Positions 7,246 to 15,025 of a stretch of DNA of 22,930 nt are shown in pieces (within the stretch, counting starts at the first letter, position 1; every line of letters starts with the position of its first letter). A model generated the notes under the pieces. It was not told the origin of the DNA. It searched no databases and saw only the letters and a program-made list of their open reading frames with translations. A program made the translations under genes and the position numbers. The stretch spans positions 1 to 22,930 of the forward strand of contig JBNLBT010000050.1 of assembly GCA_050303435.1 (NCBI GenBank), given 5' to 3'. The DNA comes from JBNLBT01 sp050303435. GTDB taxonomy: Bacteria; Pseudomonadota; Gammaproteobacteria; Xanthomonadales; Marinicellaceae.

Positions 7246-7995
7246 ATGAATCAAGCTTTCAGTATTGCCCGGGTATTGCAACTGGCCGTGAACGACCTGC
7301 GCCAGAACGCGGGCTATTTCATCCCTTTGACCCTGGTCTACACCACGCTGCAGTGGCTGTTGGGTGCACTGCAGTCGACCCTGCCGCAATTTCTGGTGTT
7401 GGTGCTGTCGGTGCTGGTGTATGCCAAATACGCCACCGCGGTTCACCGGGCCATCTTGCAGCGCGATTTCAGTCCATCGGCGGGTTTGCGCTGGGACGCC
7501 TCCGATGGGCAGTATTTTGCCCTGTTGATTGGCTTCTATCTGGCCGCGGTGTTGCTGGCGGCCGTGCTCATCATGCCCTGGTTGCCGCGGGTTCAACCCG
7601 GTCAGCAGTTCGGCATACAAGACATCAATCCGGCGGCCCTGGTGATGATCACGGCGGTGGTGGGATACCTGGTGGCGCGTTTCAGCCTGGTGCTTCCGGC
7701 GGTCGCTGTGAAACGCGAATATTCTCTGGCCCGCGCCTGGGCCGACACGCAAAACCATGGGCTGAGCCTGATGGCGTTGACCGTCGGTGTGCCCATGCTG
7801 GCGGCCGCCACGCTCATCTGGGTGCTGCCGGCAGATGCCCTGATCTGGCAGCTGCTGCGCACCGCTGTGATGTTGCTGGCCACGATCTTTCAGGTGGTGG
7901 CGCTGTCACACTGCTTTGCCTTGCTGGCCTCCTCCGACGGTGGCAACGACCGCGGCGATGGCGACGATGACGGGATTGAATCCCGGGCCTTTTAA
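7246..7995 (+). CDS. Polytopic inner-membrane protein, function unknown
   Basis: The product is 249 residues with about six hydrophobic segments: roughly 24-45, 45-62, 90-112, 130-155, 175-198 and 203-228. An amphipathic N-terminus (FSIARVLQLAVNDLRQN) precedes them, and the tail is strongly acidic (DGGNDRGDGDDDG). The stretch ARFSLVLPAVAVKREYSLARAW resembles the loop seen in YciC-like and GDPD-associated membrane domains. That is a resemblance by eye, not a family assignment. It has its own likely promoter at 7191-7220. No catalytic motif is visible. Confidence 0.75.
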   Translation: MNQAFSIARVLQLAVNDLRQNAGYFIPLTLVYTTLQWLLGALQSTLPQFLVLVLSVLVYAKYATAVHRAILQRDFSPSAGLRWDASDGQYFALLIGFYLAAVLLAAVLIMPWLPRVQPGQQFGIQDINPAALVMITAVVGYLVARFSLVLPAVAVKREYSLARAWADTQNHGLSLMALTVGVPMLAAATLIWVLPADALIWQLLRTAVMLLATIFQVVALSHCFALLASSDGGNDRGDGDDDGIESRAF

Positions 7996-7996
7996 A

Positions 7997-8010
7997 CGCC
8001 AGCACTGGCG
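7997..8010. other. Short palindrome after the membrane protein gene
   Basis: CGCCAG-CA-CTGGCG begins just after the TAA at 7993-7995. As RNA it would form a 5-bp stem with a GCAC loop. No T-run follows, so termination is only a weak possibility. Confidence 0.3.
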
Positions 8011-8019
8011 TCCGGGTTT

Positions 8020-8040
8020 GGTAAGAAATCGGTAAGAAAT
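8020..8040. promoter_or_regulatory. 11-bp tandem direct repeat, candidate response-regulator site
   Basis: GGTAAGAAAT occurs at 8020-8029 and again at 8031-8040, an 11-bp period. OmpR-type regulators are known to use direct half-sites at this spacing. It lies about 210 bp upstream of the lipase start, in a 255-bp non-coding stretch with no other gene. Confidence 0.4.
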
Positions 8041-8250
8041 GACAACTTCCCCGTAAGGCACGGCGGTGGCTGCACTGCTATGCTGTGTGTGTGGTCCCGA
8101 GCCGTTCATTGCCGTGGATCGCGCTGGCGCAGATCAAGGTCCGCCGCCAGACGCTGATTTCCATGAACGCTCACAGCCAACGGGTCGCGCGTTGGTGCTG
8201 TCAATGCACCAGGCCTGACCTTTTGTTCACACACACGAGGAGAAAATATC

Positions 8251-9180
8251 ATGCCTATATTCACCCCCGATCTGGAGTGCCGCCTGCTGGACGCCTGCAT
8301 TGTGGCCTACGACATCAAAAACGGCGCCATCGATCCTTCGGTGCCTTTCTACGACCGCATCGGCATCAAGCCCGGCACCCAACCGACGGTGTTTGTCGAT
8401 GGCGTGGAAAACATCAACGCCGGATTCGTGGCGGAAACCTGGGATGACTGGGTGTTTGTGGTTTTTCGCGGCACCCTGCCGCCGTTCACCGGCAATTTCT
8501 GGGCCTGGATTGATGACTGGCTCAACGATTTCCGCATCGGTCCACGCAATTGGTACATCAATGGCCATTATTTTGGTCAGGTGGAAACCGGCTTCGCCGC
8601 CGCCGCCACCGACCTGTGGCCTTTTGCCAAGGCCGCGCTGGACAAAATCAATCTGAACAGCAAAAAGGGCATCATTGTCACGGGCCATTCCAAAGGCGGT
8701 GGCATGACGTTTCCGGTGTGCACCCTGGTGAAGTCAACCTATCCACACGCACTGGTGCAAAACTGCAGTTTCGCCGCGCCTTTGACCTGTGATCGCACCT
8801 TCCGCAACAACTATGATGCGATGGGGTTGAAGGTGTTCACGGTGCGCTATCAGAACCGCTACGATGTGGTGCCGTTTTTACCGTATTTCCCCTACCTGTC
8901 CATGCTGGCGGCGGCCGAACGGCGCGCCTGTGAAGGCGTCAATTCGGTGCTCACCGCGGACCGTCAGCTGGCGCTGGAAAATGACTACGTGCGTCTGGGG
9001 TATTTGCGTTATCTGGCCGCTGGATGCCAGGTGCTGTACGGCACCCAGGGTCAGGATCAGGCCGATCAGGACATCTGGGATGCGCTGGATCACCTGCGCT
9101 TCAAGGAAATTGCCGAGGCGCATTCGGCCAGCGGCCGTTATCACACCTGCGTGTGCGGTGTGCAGGACCCTGAAGATTGA
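8251..9180 (+). CDS. Lipase class 3-type alpha/beta hydrolase
   Basis: The product is 309 residues with a strong ribosome binding site (GAGGAG) before the ATG at 8251. The nucleophile elbow is VTGHSKGGG with Ser147. The upstream VFVVFRGT strand (oxyanion region) and DDWLNDF match class 3 lipases. Asp205 in RYDVVPF and His298 (or His291) near the C-terminus complete a plausible triad. The FAAPLTCD segment after the elbow also fits. It would hydrolyse ester bonds of glycerides or similar lipids; the substrate cannot be read from sequence. There is no N-terminal signal peptide, unlike the other hydrolases here, so it may be cytoplasmic or exported by another route. It is convergent with the DUF1554-like gene, with only 18 bp between stops. 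Confidence 0.88.
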   Translation: MPIFTPDLECRLLDACIVAYDIKNGAIDPSVPFYDRIGIKPGTQPTVFVDGVENINAGFVAETWDDWVFVVFRGTLPPFTGNFWAWIDDWLNDFRIGPRNWYINGHYFGQVETGFAAAATDLWPFAKAALDKINLNSKKGIIVTGHSKGGGMTFPVCTLVKSTYPHALVQNCSFAAPLTCDRTFRNNYDAMGLKVFTVRYQNRYDVVPFLPYFPYLSMLAAAERRACEGVNSVLTADRQLALENDYVRLGYLRYLAAGCQVLYGTQGQDQADQDIWDALDHLRFKEIAEAHSASGRYHTCVCGVQDPED

Positions 9181-9198
9181 TCGCTTGACAGCAGCGGT

Positions 9199-10437
9199 TC
9201 AGTCAAAGCCGCTGAGGTAAATCACGTCGCCGGGCCCATCGCGCAGACAATACAGGTGTGCGTTTGTGCTGTCACAGGTGAGGGTGAACCGTTGGGCGTA
9301 GAAATCGGTGTGCTGGGCGGTGCCGGAGGTGCCGTCCTCGCTGTTGTCCGCAGAGGTCCAGGACAGGCAATCCAGACCGCTCGGCGCGCCGTTGTTGCTG
9401 CTGCCGGTCCACACCGCGATGTTGGGCCGATACACGCCGACGGCGGTCTGATTCATTGGCGAGAGCAAGCGCCCGTTGAGAAAATCCTGCACACTCAACG
9501 CCACGCGAACCCCGTCCACCCGACGCCAGGGCCCGGTGTACTGAAAGCGGTCCGGAGCGTTGACCGACGCGTCGGACATCCAGGCTTTGAATTCTTGCGG
9601 GTTGATCAATTGCGCGGTCATGGCTTCAGCGGCGCACACCGCGTCGGCCGCCGTCAGGCCGGTTTGACCATTGGCCAGCGGCCAGGTGGACAAATCGCCG
9701 TTGCCGCTGGCGGCAGTGACGAAGACCTCACCGCCGCTTTGAAAAGGTCGGGCGATGGGTTTGGCGTCGCCGGCTTCCAGGCACAGCAGTGAACGCTCGG
9801 CGGTGCAGGGAATAAACGACACCAGCGTGAAACCACTGCCCGTGGCCAGAGATGAACCGACCGCAACCAACAAGCCTTCATCGGCGGCCCAGTCGTCGCA
9901 CATGCGATCGGCGACCATCGAGCCGTCGGCTGTGGTGCCGGTGAAATACTGCCGGTCGCTGAAGAGGCCGAATTCATCGGTTTGCACCGGCCGCAGCATG
10001 ATGTAATCGGGCGTCAGCATTTCGGTCAATGTGCCGCCAATGGGCTCTCCATGCACATTCATCCACGGGCCTGCGCCGACGGGCAATTGCATTTGTCCAC
10101 AGTCGTCCGCCACCTGGCCACTGAGGTTGTGCACTCGGCACAGCGCGTCGTTTTGAGAGTCGCTCAACCAGGCCACATACTTTTCTGGATTGTCGAGGTC
10201 GGCCTGTGCCGCGCTGTTTTGACAGATTTTATCCGCACCGATCAAGCCGTTGTGACCTTCCGCGAGGGGCCAGTTGGACAATTTGCCAGTGCCCGTGGCT
10301 TCGGTGACAAAGGCTTTGAGGGTGGCCTGGGCGATGCCGCAGCTCAGGCACAGGGCGCTGAGTGTCAGTACCTGTCCGATGCGTTGCCAATGGGTGATGG
10401 CTGTGTGTGCCTTGCCTGCGAGTTTGCCTTGCTTCAT
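9199..10437 (-). CDS. Exported DUF1554-like protein with two repeats and C-terminal tail
   Basis: From the ATG at 10437 the product is 412 residues. I chose this start because the signal peptide (VLTLSALCLSCGIAQA) then lies about 20-40 residues in; a further upstream ATG at 10500 is in frame but adds a long charged leader. The mature protein holds two copies of one domain. Copy one opens with LKAFVTEATGTGKLSNWPLA and copy two with GEVFVTAASGNGDLSTWPLA. Both continue through GLxxADxxC, a KAWMSD or VAWLSD block, and end with C.....LLCLEAG or LYCLRDG. This matches my memory of DUF1554 proteins known from Leptospira and myxobacteria. The protein ends in DVIYLSGFD, a tail shared with other proteins in this window. 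Role unknown; likely envelope or extracellular. Confidence 0.8.
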   Translation of the reverse strand: MKQGKLAGKAHTAITHWQRIGQVLTLSALCLSCGIAQATLKAFVTEATGTGKLSNWPLAEGHNGLIGADKICQNSAAQADLDNPEKYVAWLSDSQNDALCRVHNLSGQVADDCGQMQLPVGAGPWMNVHGEPIGGTLTEMLTPDYIMLRPVQTDEFGLFSDRQYFTGTTADGSMVADRMCDDWAADEGLLVAVGSSLATGSGFTLVSFIPCTAERSLLCLEAGDAKPIARPFQSGGEVFVTAASGNGDLSTWPLANGQTGLTAADAVCAAEAMTAQLINPQEFKAWMSDASVNAPDRFQYTGPWRRVDGVRVALSVQDFLNGRLLSPMNQTAVGVYRPNIAVWTGSSNNGAPSGLDCLSWTSADNSEDGTSGTAQHTDFYAQRFTLTCDSTNAHLYCLRDGPGDVIYLSGFD

Positions 10438-10593
10438 GGTGCGCCTTTGTGCTGCCTGATTCTCCCAATAAGCCGAACGCCGGGCGAAATCACACACCAT
10501 TCGTGCTGGAATTTTTTCATTTTTGACGATTAGACATCAAAGGGAGCGAATGTAAATTTAAATCAACGCACAAGCAAAAGCAGGAGTTAAGCG

Positions 10594-12228
10594 ATGAAAA
10601 GCAAAGCCATATTGACAACCGTGTTGTTGTTGCATGCCGCCATGGGGCAGGCAGGGAAGGCGCCGTCGGAGTACGGGCCGGTGTTGAAAGCCATTTTGGG
10701 ATTTGTCTCGTGGAGCATGGATTCCCCGGGGTTCGGATCGGCCAGCAGCCGACCGTTTGACCGTTTCAGTGACGCCATGACGCGCGACGATTTCAACGGC
10801 GACGGATTCGAGGATCTGGCCATCGGCGTGCCCAATTTTGATTTTCTCACCGTGGTCGACAACACCGGGGCGGTGATCGTGATGTACGGCACGCCCAACG
10901 GACTGAGCGCCGAGGGGCACCAGTATCTGTTCCAGACCCTGGAAACCGATCCGCCGAATCTGGAAAACATCAACGGTCTGGAAGAAAACGACCAGTTCGG
11001 CCAGACGCTGGCCAGCGGCGATTTCAACTGCGACGGCTTCGATGATCTGGCGGTGGGCACACCCTCAGAGGCCGTGACCCTGTCCGGTGAGGACCGCGAC
11101 AATGTTGGTGCGATCAATATTTTCTATGGGTCGGCCAACGGTTTCGCTGAATTTGGCGCCGGTTCCACCTTCCTCTGGCAGGGCACCGGCGTGGGCATTC
11201 TCAGTGATTGGGTCGACGACGGTGATCGCTTCGGTTGGAGCATGGCGGTGGGCAATTTCAATGGCGATTCAGACAATGGCATTCGTTGCGAAGATCTGGC
11301 GGTGTCTGCACCATTTGAAAATTTCGGTATCAATGACAGCATCATCGATGGTGGCGTGGTGGATATCTTTTACGGGGACCCGGTGGATGGCATCACCGGC
11401 GAGAACCGCGACCGTTTGTCGCAAAACACCGCAAGCGTAGATGGGGACACGGAATCCAACGACCAGTTTGGCCTGGCGCTGGCGGCCGGGCGTTTTCGCA
11501 GTGAGAGCATTTTTTCCGATCTGGCGGTCGGCATTCCTGGCGAAGACATCGATGGTGAAACCAACGCCGGTGCCGTGCAGGTGTTCAATGGCGCGTTCAA
11601 CGGCCTGCAGGCCAACGCGGTGGATTTCATCTGGTCGCAATCGGGCGCCATCGACGGCGCAGTGGAGGCCAACGACCGTTTTGGATCGTCTCTGACCACC
11701 GGTAATTTCAATGGCGATGGCGCCACCGACCTGGCCGTCGGTGTGCCCCGTGAGGACATCGACACCGACGGCATCTTTGACGCCGGCGCGGTGAACGTGA
11801 TTTACGGTTCATTCACCGGACTGACCACCGCCGGCAACCAGATTTTTCATCAGGACAGCGCGGGCGTGTTGGGGGTGGCGGAAAACGCTGACTTTTTTGG
11901 CGACACCCTGGCCAGCCGAGACCTCAATTTTGATGTCTATGAGGATCTGGTGATCGGTGTGCCACGGGAAAATTCCCTGGCCGGTGCCTTTCACATCCTG
12001 CACGGTGGCATGGGTGGATTGAGCGTGGCCGGCGACATCTATGTTGAAAACAACAGCGCCGGCGACGAAATGGGCCGCACCCTGGTGGTCGGTGATTTTG
12101 GCAATGGCAACGAACTGGTGGTGGGATTGCCGGGAGACGTCTCCAGCGATGCAGACAACGAAGCGGGTTCGTTGAGAATCTATGAGTTCGAAAATCCCGA
12201 CGTGATTTTTGCCAACACGTTCGAATAA
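10594..12228 (+). CDS. Exported FG-GAP (integrin alpha-type) beta-propeller protein
   Basis: The product is 544 residues. AGGAG (10582-10586) precedes the ATG at 10594, and a signal peptide (MKSKAILTTVLLLHAAMGQA) opens it. Seven FG-GAP-type units are visible by their DxNxDGxxDLAVGxP cores, for example DDFNGDGFEDLAIGVP, GDFNCDGFDDLAVGTP, GNFNGDGATDLAVGVP and the degenerate GDFGNGNELVVGLP. Seven blades are the number expected for a closed integrin-like propeller, and the Asp-rich loops bind calcium in that family. The protein ends in DVIFANTFE. It is divergent from the DUF1554-like gene, which carries a related tail, so the pair may be co-regulated. It probably binds ligands at the surface (inference). 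A strong terminator follows. Confidence 0.9.
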   Translation: MKSKAILTTVLLLHAAMGQAGKAPSEYGPVLKAILGFVSWSMDSPGFGSASSRPFDRFSDAMTRDDFNGDGFEDLAIGVPNFDFLTVVDNTGAVIVMYGTPNGLSAEGHQYLFQTLETDPPNLENINGLEENDQFGQTLASGDFNCDGFDDLAVGTPSEAVTLSGEDRDNVGAINIFYGSANGFAEFGAGSTFLWQGTGVGILSDWVDDGDRFGWSMAVGNFNGDSDNGIRCEDLAVSAPFENFGINDSIIDGGVVDIFYGDPVDGITGENRDRLSQNTASVDGDTESNDQFGLALAAGRFRSESIFSDLAVGIPGEDIDGETNAGAVQVFNGAFNGLQANAVDFIWSQSGAIDGAVEANDRFGSSLTTGNFNGDGATDLAVGVPREDIDTDGIFDAGAVNVIYGSFTGLTTAGNQIFHQDSAGVLGVAENADFFGDTLASRDLNFDVYEDLVIGVPRENSLAGAFHILHGGMGGLSVAGDIYVENNSAGDEMGRTLVVGDFGNGNELVVGLPGDVSSDADNEAGSLRIYEFENPDVIFANTFE

Positions 12229-12260
12229 ATTCGCTCCATTATTAAACAACCCGCACAGAA

Positions 12261-12288
12261 AACCGGCGCATTGCGCCGGTTTTTTTTC
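12261..12288 (+). terminator. Rho-independent terminator
   Basis: AACCGGCG and CGCCGGTT arms with a CATTG loop are followed by a T-run reaching 12287. It lies about 30 bp after the FG-GAP stop codon. Confidence 0.9.
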
Positions 12289-12428
12289 ATCAAAAGAAAA
12301 TATTTTTTAATCCAGGAAAAGCCTGTAAATAACTGAAAAAACGCATGATTGTTGCAGGCTTTCGGCGCTGTTGCAGGCATGGTCGGAAAAAAATTCACAC
12401 AAACGTTTGAAATTACCCTATGATGTGC

Positions 12429-12472
12429 ACGTCCAGACATTCGGACGTCTAAATATCCAATCAATGTCTGGA
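12429..12472. promoter_or_regulatory. Nested inverted-repeat element near a possible transcription start
   Basis: ACGTCC-N8-GGACGT is a perfect inverted repeat at 12429-12448. In addition TCCAGACATT (12432-12441) is exactly complementary to AATGTCTGGA (12463-12472), so two alternative structures compete for the same bases. It starts 4 bp after a TATGAT (12419-12424). A related 20-bp element lies at 17522-17541 in the same position relative to a -10. Confidence 0.5.
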
Positions 12473-12510
12473 TAACTTTGAGAGAGTTAAGAGAGAAAGA
12501 GAGAAAAGCC

Positions 12511-12663
12511 ATGTTCCACACCACCGACGACCTCGGATTCGGGTCTTTGCACCCGCCCTCAATCCACGCCTCATGTGTTGATGTGATGTCTGTGCCCGAT
12601 GCACGGTGCATGACACAGTCTGGCATTCAAACAGGGGTTGTCAATCCGGGAGATGTCATCTGA
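12511..12663 (+). CDS. Possible 50-residue leader or small protein
   Basis: A 50-residue open frame starts at the ATG at 12511 behind a purine-rich stretch similar to the one ahead of hydrolase copy 1. The peptide (starts MFHTTDDLGF, ends VVNPGDVI) has no signal peptide, no membrane segment and no motif I know. Its stop codon lies inside the palindrome at 12652-12667. No equivalent frame precedes hydrolase copy 2. It could be a leader peptide, or simply chance. Confidence 0.25.
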   Translation: MFHTTDDLGFGSLHPPSIHASCVDVMSVPDARCMTQSGIQTGVVNPGDVI

Positions 12664-12741
12664 CATCACACGCAGCGGGCATCGCCAGGCGGTGATGCCC
12701 GCATGAAGGTCGCCAGGGCGGGCGACACCTCACGTTGAATG
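12649..12741 (+). repeat. Structured intergenic repeat, copy A (upstream of hydrolase copy 1)
   Basis: This 93-bp segment is repeated at 15026-15118; the first 52 bp differ at one base. It contains the palindrome GATGTCA-TC-TGACATC (12652-12667); a 12-bp hairpin with one G-U pair, GCGGGCATCGCC (12675-12686) with GGTGATGCCCGC (12691-12702), loop AGGC; and a second hairpin GTCGCC (12709-12714) with GGCGAC (12721-12726). It ends 128 bp before the hydrolase ATG. Confidence 0.8.
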
Positions 12742-12869
12742 CACTCCGACCGTAAATTGGGCGCTCAAGTATTTGAGATTCCAAGGTCAAGTTCGGCCAG
12801 TCGCATGAGTCAAAGCGGTGGTCAGAGCATTCAGATAATTTACACACGAGAGAAAGAGAGAGTGATTTT

Positions 12870-13754
12870 ATGAAAACAGCAACAAAGCCCTGGCCATTGT
12901 TGATTCTGATCTGTCTGCTCGCCGGCTTCACGTCGGTGCAGGCCAGAACTGGCGTGGCCTTCGTGCATGGCACCGGTCATCAGACCAATGCAGGCACACA
13001 ATACTGGACCTGGGAAAACATCAATTCCGTACGACGTGGATTGGATAATCTGGGTGATTACTACGTGGTCAATTGCAATTTTGAAAAATATATGTGGGAC
13101 TCAAGGGCGGCCGGATGTCTGGCGGATCAACTGACCTACTTCATCAACAACCGCAATTTGGACAAGGTGGTCATCATAACGCACTCCAACGGCGGCAATG
13201 TGATTCGCTGGATCCTTTCAAATCCGACCTACGATTCGCGCTATCCCTTTGTCATCTCACACACGTCCATGGTGCTCGCACTGGCGCCTTCTTCCGGCGG
13301 CACACCCTTGGCCAATGCTTCGGTTAACGGCACGGTATTTGAAGCCGCTTTGGGGTGGATTTTGGGTTACACCAGCGATGCGGTCAAACAGCAACAGACG
13401 CACTGGATGCGCGACTACAACCGCGACTGGCTGTACGGCACCCAGGGGCGACCGATGTTGCCGCGACTGTTTTTGCCAATCGTTGGCACGGACGTAGAGA
13501 CCGCGTTTTGGGATCCAGATTCATATTGTGGTGGGTACAGTTTGAATCTTGGTCTGGAAATCACACAAGCCTGGCTGAATTCATGTTCCGATGGATTTCT
13601 TAATTGCAGCAGTCAGTCCGCGGCGGGTCTGTTTTCCTGGAATGACACGCTGTTCACCGATGGCGGTGAACCTCTGAGCCACAATCAAAGCCGCAGGAAA
13701 TGTTTTGGCATTGATCGGTTTGCCAAAGCTTTGCTCGTAGAGTTATCTGAATAA
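12870..13754 (+). CDS. Secreted alpha/beta hydrolase (lipase-like), cassette copy 1
   Basis: The product is 294 residues. A signal peptide (about 1-25, LLILICLLAGFTSVQA) is followed at once by the first core strand and oxyanion loop GVAFVHGTGHQT. The nucleophile elbow is ITHSNGGNV with Ser106. Asp241 in CSDGF and His271 in PLSHNQSRRKCFG are conserved in the second copy and complete a likely triad. Several cysteine pairs (CNF, GCLAD, CGGY, NSCSDGFLNCSS, RRKCFG) suggest disulfides, in keeping with an exported enzyme. It probably cleaves an ester or acyl bond; the substrate is unknown. The gene is followed 11 bp later by its partner. The ribosome binding site is weak (GAGAG). Confidence 0.85.
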   Translation: MKTATKPWPLLILICLLAGFTSVQARTGVAFVHGTGHQTNAGTQYWTWENINSVRRGLDNLGDYYVVNCNFEKYMWDSRAAGCLADQLTYFINNRNLDKVVIITHSNGGNVIRWILSNPTYDSRYPFVISHTSMVLALAPSSGGTPLANASVNGTVFEAALGWILGYTSDAVKQQQTHWMRDYNRDWLYGTQGRPMLPRLFLPIVGTDVETAFWDPDSYCGGYSLNLGLEITQAWLNSCSDGFLNCSSQSAAGLFSWNDTLFTDGGEPLSHNQSRRKCFGIDRFAKALLVELSE

Positions 13755-13765
13755 GGAGTCTTATC

Positions 13766-14974
13766 ATGAATAAAACAACATGCATTTTGTTGTCGTTGCT
13801 GACATCCGCAGCCCAGGCACAACAGGTTAAATGGAATGCGGATTTGCCATCGCATGATCTCATTGATTTCACGCGAAAATCCATTCAGGCTCCACAACCG
13901 GTGAACACAGAAAAAACGCCGCTGCAGTTCAGTTACGCGTTGACTGACAAACTGGATTTGAGCTTTGCCAACGAAGGCTACACAGACAGTTCACGACAAT
14001 ACTGGCTGGACGTCGAGTCGCAGGCATTGCTCGACGGCATTGATTTGCCCGTGACCCATGAATCAGCGGTGGTGCGCATCAGCCCATTGCTGCAAGCATC
14101 CGACAAGCGCGCGGTGGAATTCACGGCCGCAAATGTGGAGTTGACCTTGAATGGCCTGACCGTTAAGCCTCAGGTGTTTGCAGACAGCGAGAGCCTTAAA
14201 GCCACCGGTGCACCGTTTGCAGATGCGACGGTGGCCTTCAAAGTGAATACCCGACCGGGGGTTCTCAAAGTGAAAGTCAATGGAGCGGCCAATGATGCAA
14301 CGCCTTATGTGGTGCACGTGCTGGAACCGCAATCGAAGATCGCACTGGATATGGGCAGCCAAAAGGCGCTGTATCATGCGAATGAAACACTGGTGATTGA
14401 CTCCACGTTGCACACCGCGGTGGGTACAGCGCAGGCATCGCTGACCGGCTACATCAGCAAACCGGACGGCAGCGTGCACAGCCATCTGAAATTTGTCGCC
14501 AATGGCCAGGGGGGCTACACGGCGTCTGTGCCATTGCCGGATGGCGTCAGCCAGGCCGACGGTTTGTGGGGCATCCACACTTTTGCCCAAAGCGAGGTCA
14601 ACGGCGACAAAGTGCTGCGCGATGCACACAGCAGTTTTTCCGTGGAGTTGAACAGCGCACGCTTCAATGGCCGACTTGAATGGCAGGACAACCGGCTGGA
14701 GGTTGGCATCACCAACGCGCTGGAAGGGCGTTATGAAGTCAAGGGCATATTGTATGGCGTGGATGCGGACGGTGCTGCGCAGCCGTTTGCCGTCACCATG
14801 AGTGCCGCCTGGCTGAAGGTGGGCGAGCAGGCGATTTCGCTGGATGTGAGACAGAAATTGCTGCAGGATTCCGGGCTGTCCGCGCCGTTTGAATTGCGCA
14901 ATGTGCAGCTGGTGAATCAGTCACTGATTTCTCCGGTACAAACGGTGCTGGCAGGGATCGCACTGGGGCAGTAA
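13766..14974 (+). CDS. Secreted beta-rich partner protein, cassette copy 1 (DUF4785-like?)
   Basis: The product is 402 residues with a clear ribosome binding site (AAGGAG) and a signal peptide of about 18 residues (ending AAQA). The rest is beta-rich. A first region includes EGYTDSSRQYWLD and AVVRISPLL; a middle region includes GVLKVKVNG and TPYVVHVLEP; a late immunoglobulin-like region includes GGYTASVPL, GLWGIHTFAQSEVNG and HSSFSVELNSARFNG. The same blocks recur in the second copy (16197). It resembles what I recall of DUF4785 proteins, but that is unverified. No catalytic motif is seen. Its position right behind the hydrolase in both copies suggests a chaperone, inhibitor, anchor or substrate-presenting role (inference). 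Confidence 0.75.
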   Translation: MNKTTCILLSLLTSAAQAQQVKWNADLPSHDLIDFTRKSIQAPQPVNTEKTPLQFSYALTDKLDLSFANEGYTDSSRQYWLDVESQALLDGIDLPVTHESAVVRISPLLQASDKRAVEFTAANVELTLNGLTVKPQVFADSESLKATGAPFADATVAFKVNTRPGVLKVKVNGAANDATPYVVHVLEPQSKIALDMGSQKALYHANETLVIDSTLHTAVGTAQASLTGYISKPDGSVHSHLKFVANGQGGYTASVPLPDGVSQADGLWGIHTFAQSEVNGDKVLRDAHSSFSVELNSARFNGRLEWQDNRLEVGITNALEGRYEVKGILYGVDADGAAQPFAVTMSAAWLKVGEQAISLDVRQKLLQDSGLSAPFELRNVQLVNQSLISPVQTVLAGIALGQ

Positions 14975-14981
14975 ATCATGC

Positions 14982-15002
14982 GTGGCCTCACAACGAGGCC
15001 AC
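14982..15002 (+). terminator. Hairpin after partner gene copy 1
   Basis: GTGGCCTC and GAGGCCAC form a perfect 8-bp stem around ACAAC, starting 7 bp after the stop codon. No T-run follows, so it may be a weak terminator or a 3'-end stabiliser. Confidence 0.5.
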
Positions 15003-15025
15003 AAGGGCACCGGGGGTTTGCAACA

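Larger units (their letters stand above)
12289..12869. other. Long leader region upstream of hydrolase copy 1
   Basis: These 581 bp hold, left to right: AT-rich sequence with TGTTGCAGGC written twice; a possible -10 (TATGAT, 12419-12424); the inverted-repeat element at 12429-12472; a purine-rich stretch (GAGAGAAAGAGAG) ahead of a 50-residue open frame; the structured element at 12649-12741; and a second copy of the same purine-rich 13-mer just before the hydrolase start. I see no other gene. Confidence 0.6.

Noticed and set aside
5652..7247. Long minus-strand open frame of about 530 codons opposite the sensor gene
   Set aside because: It lies wholly opposite the kinase, receiver and AraC domains of the hybrid sensor, whose motifs are intact. 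The predicted peptide is His/Gln-rich low-complexity sequence typical of antisense shadows in GC-rich genes.
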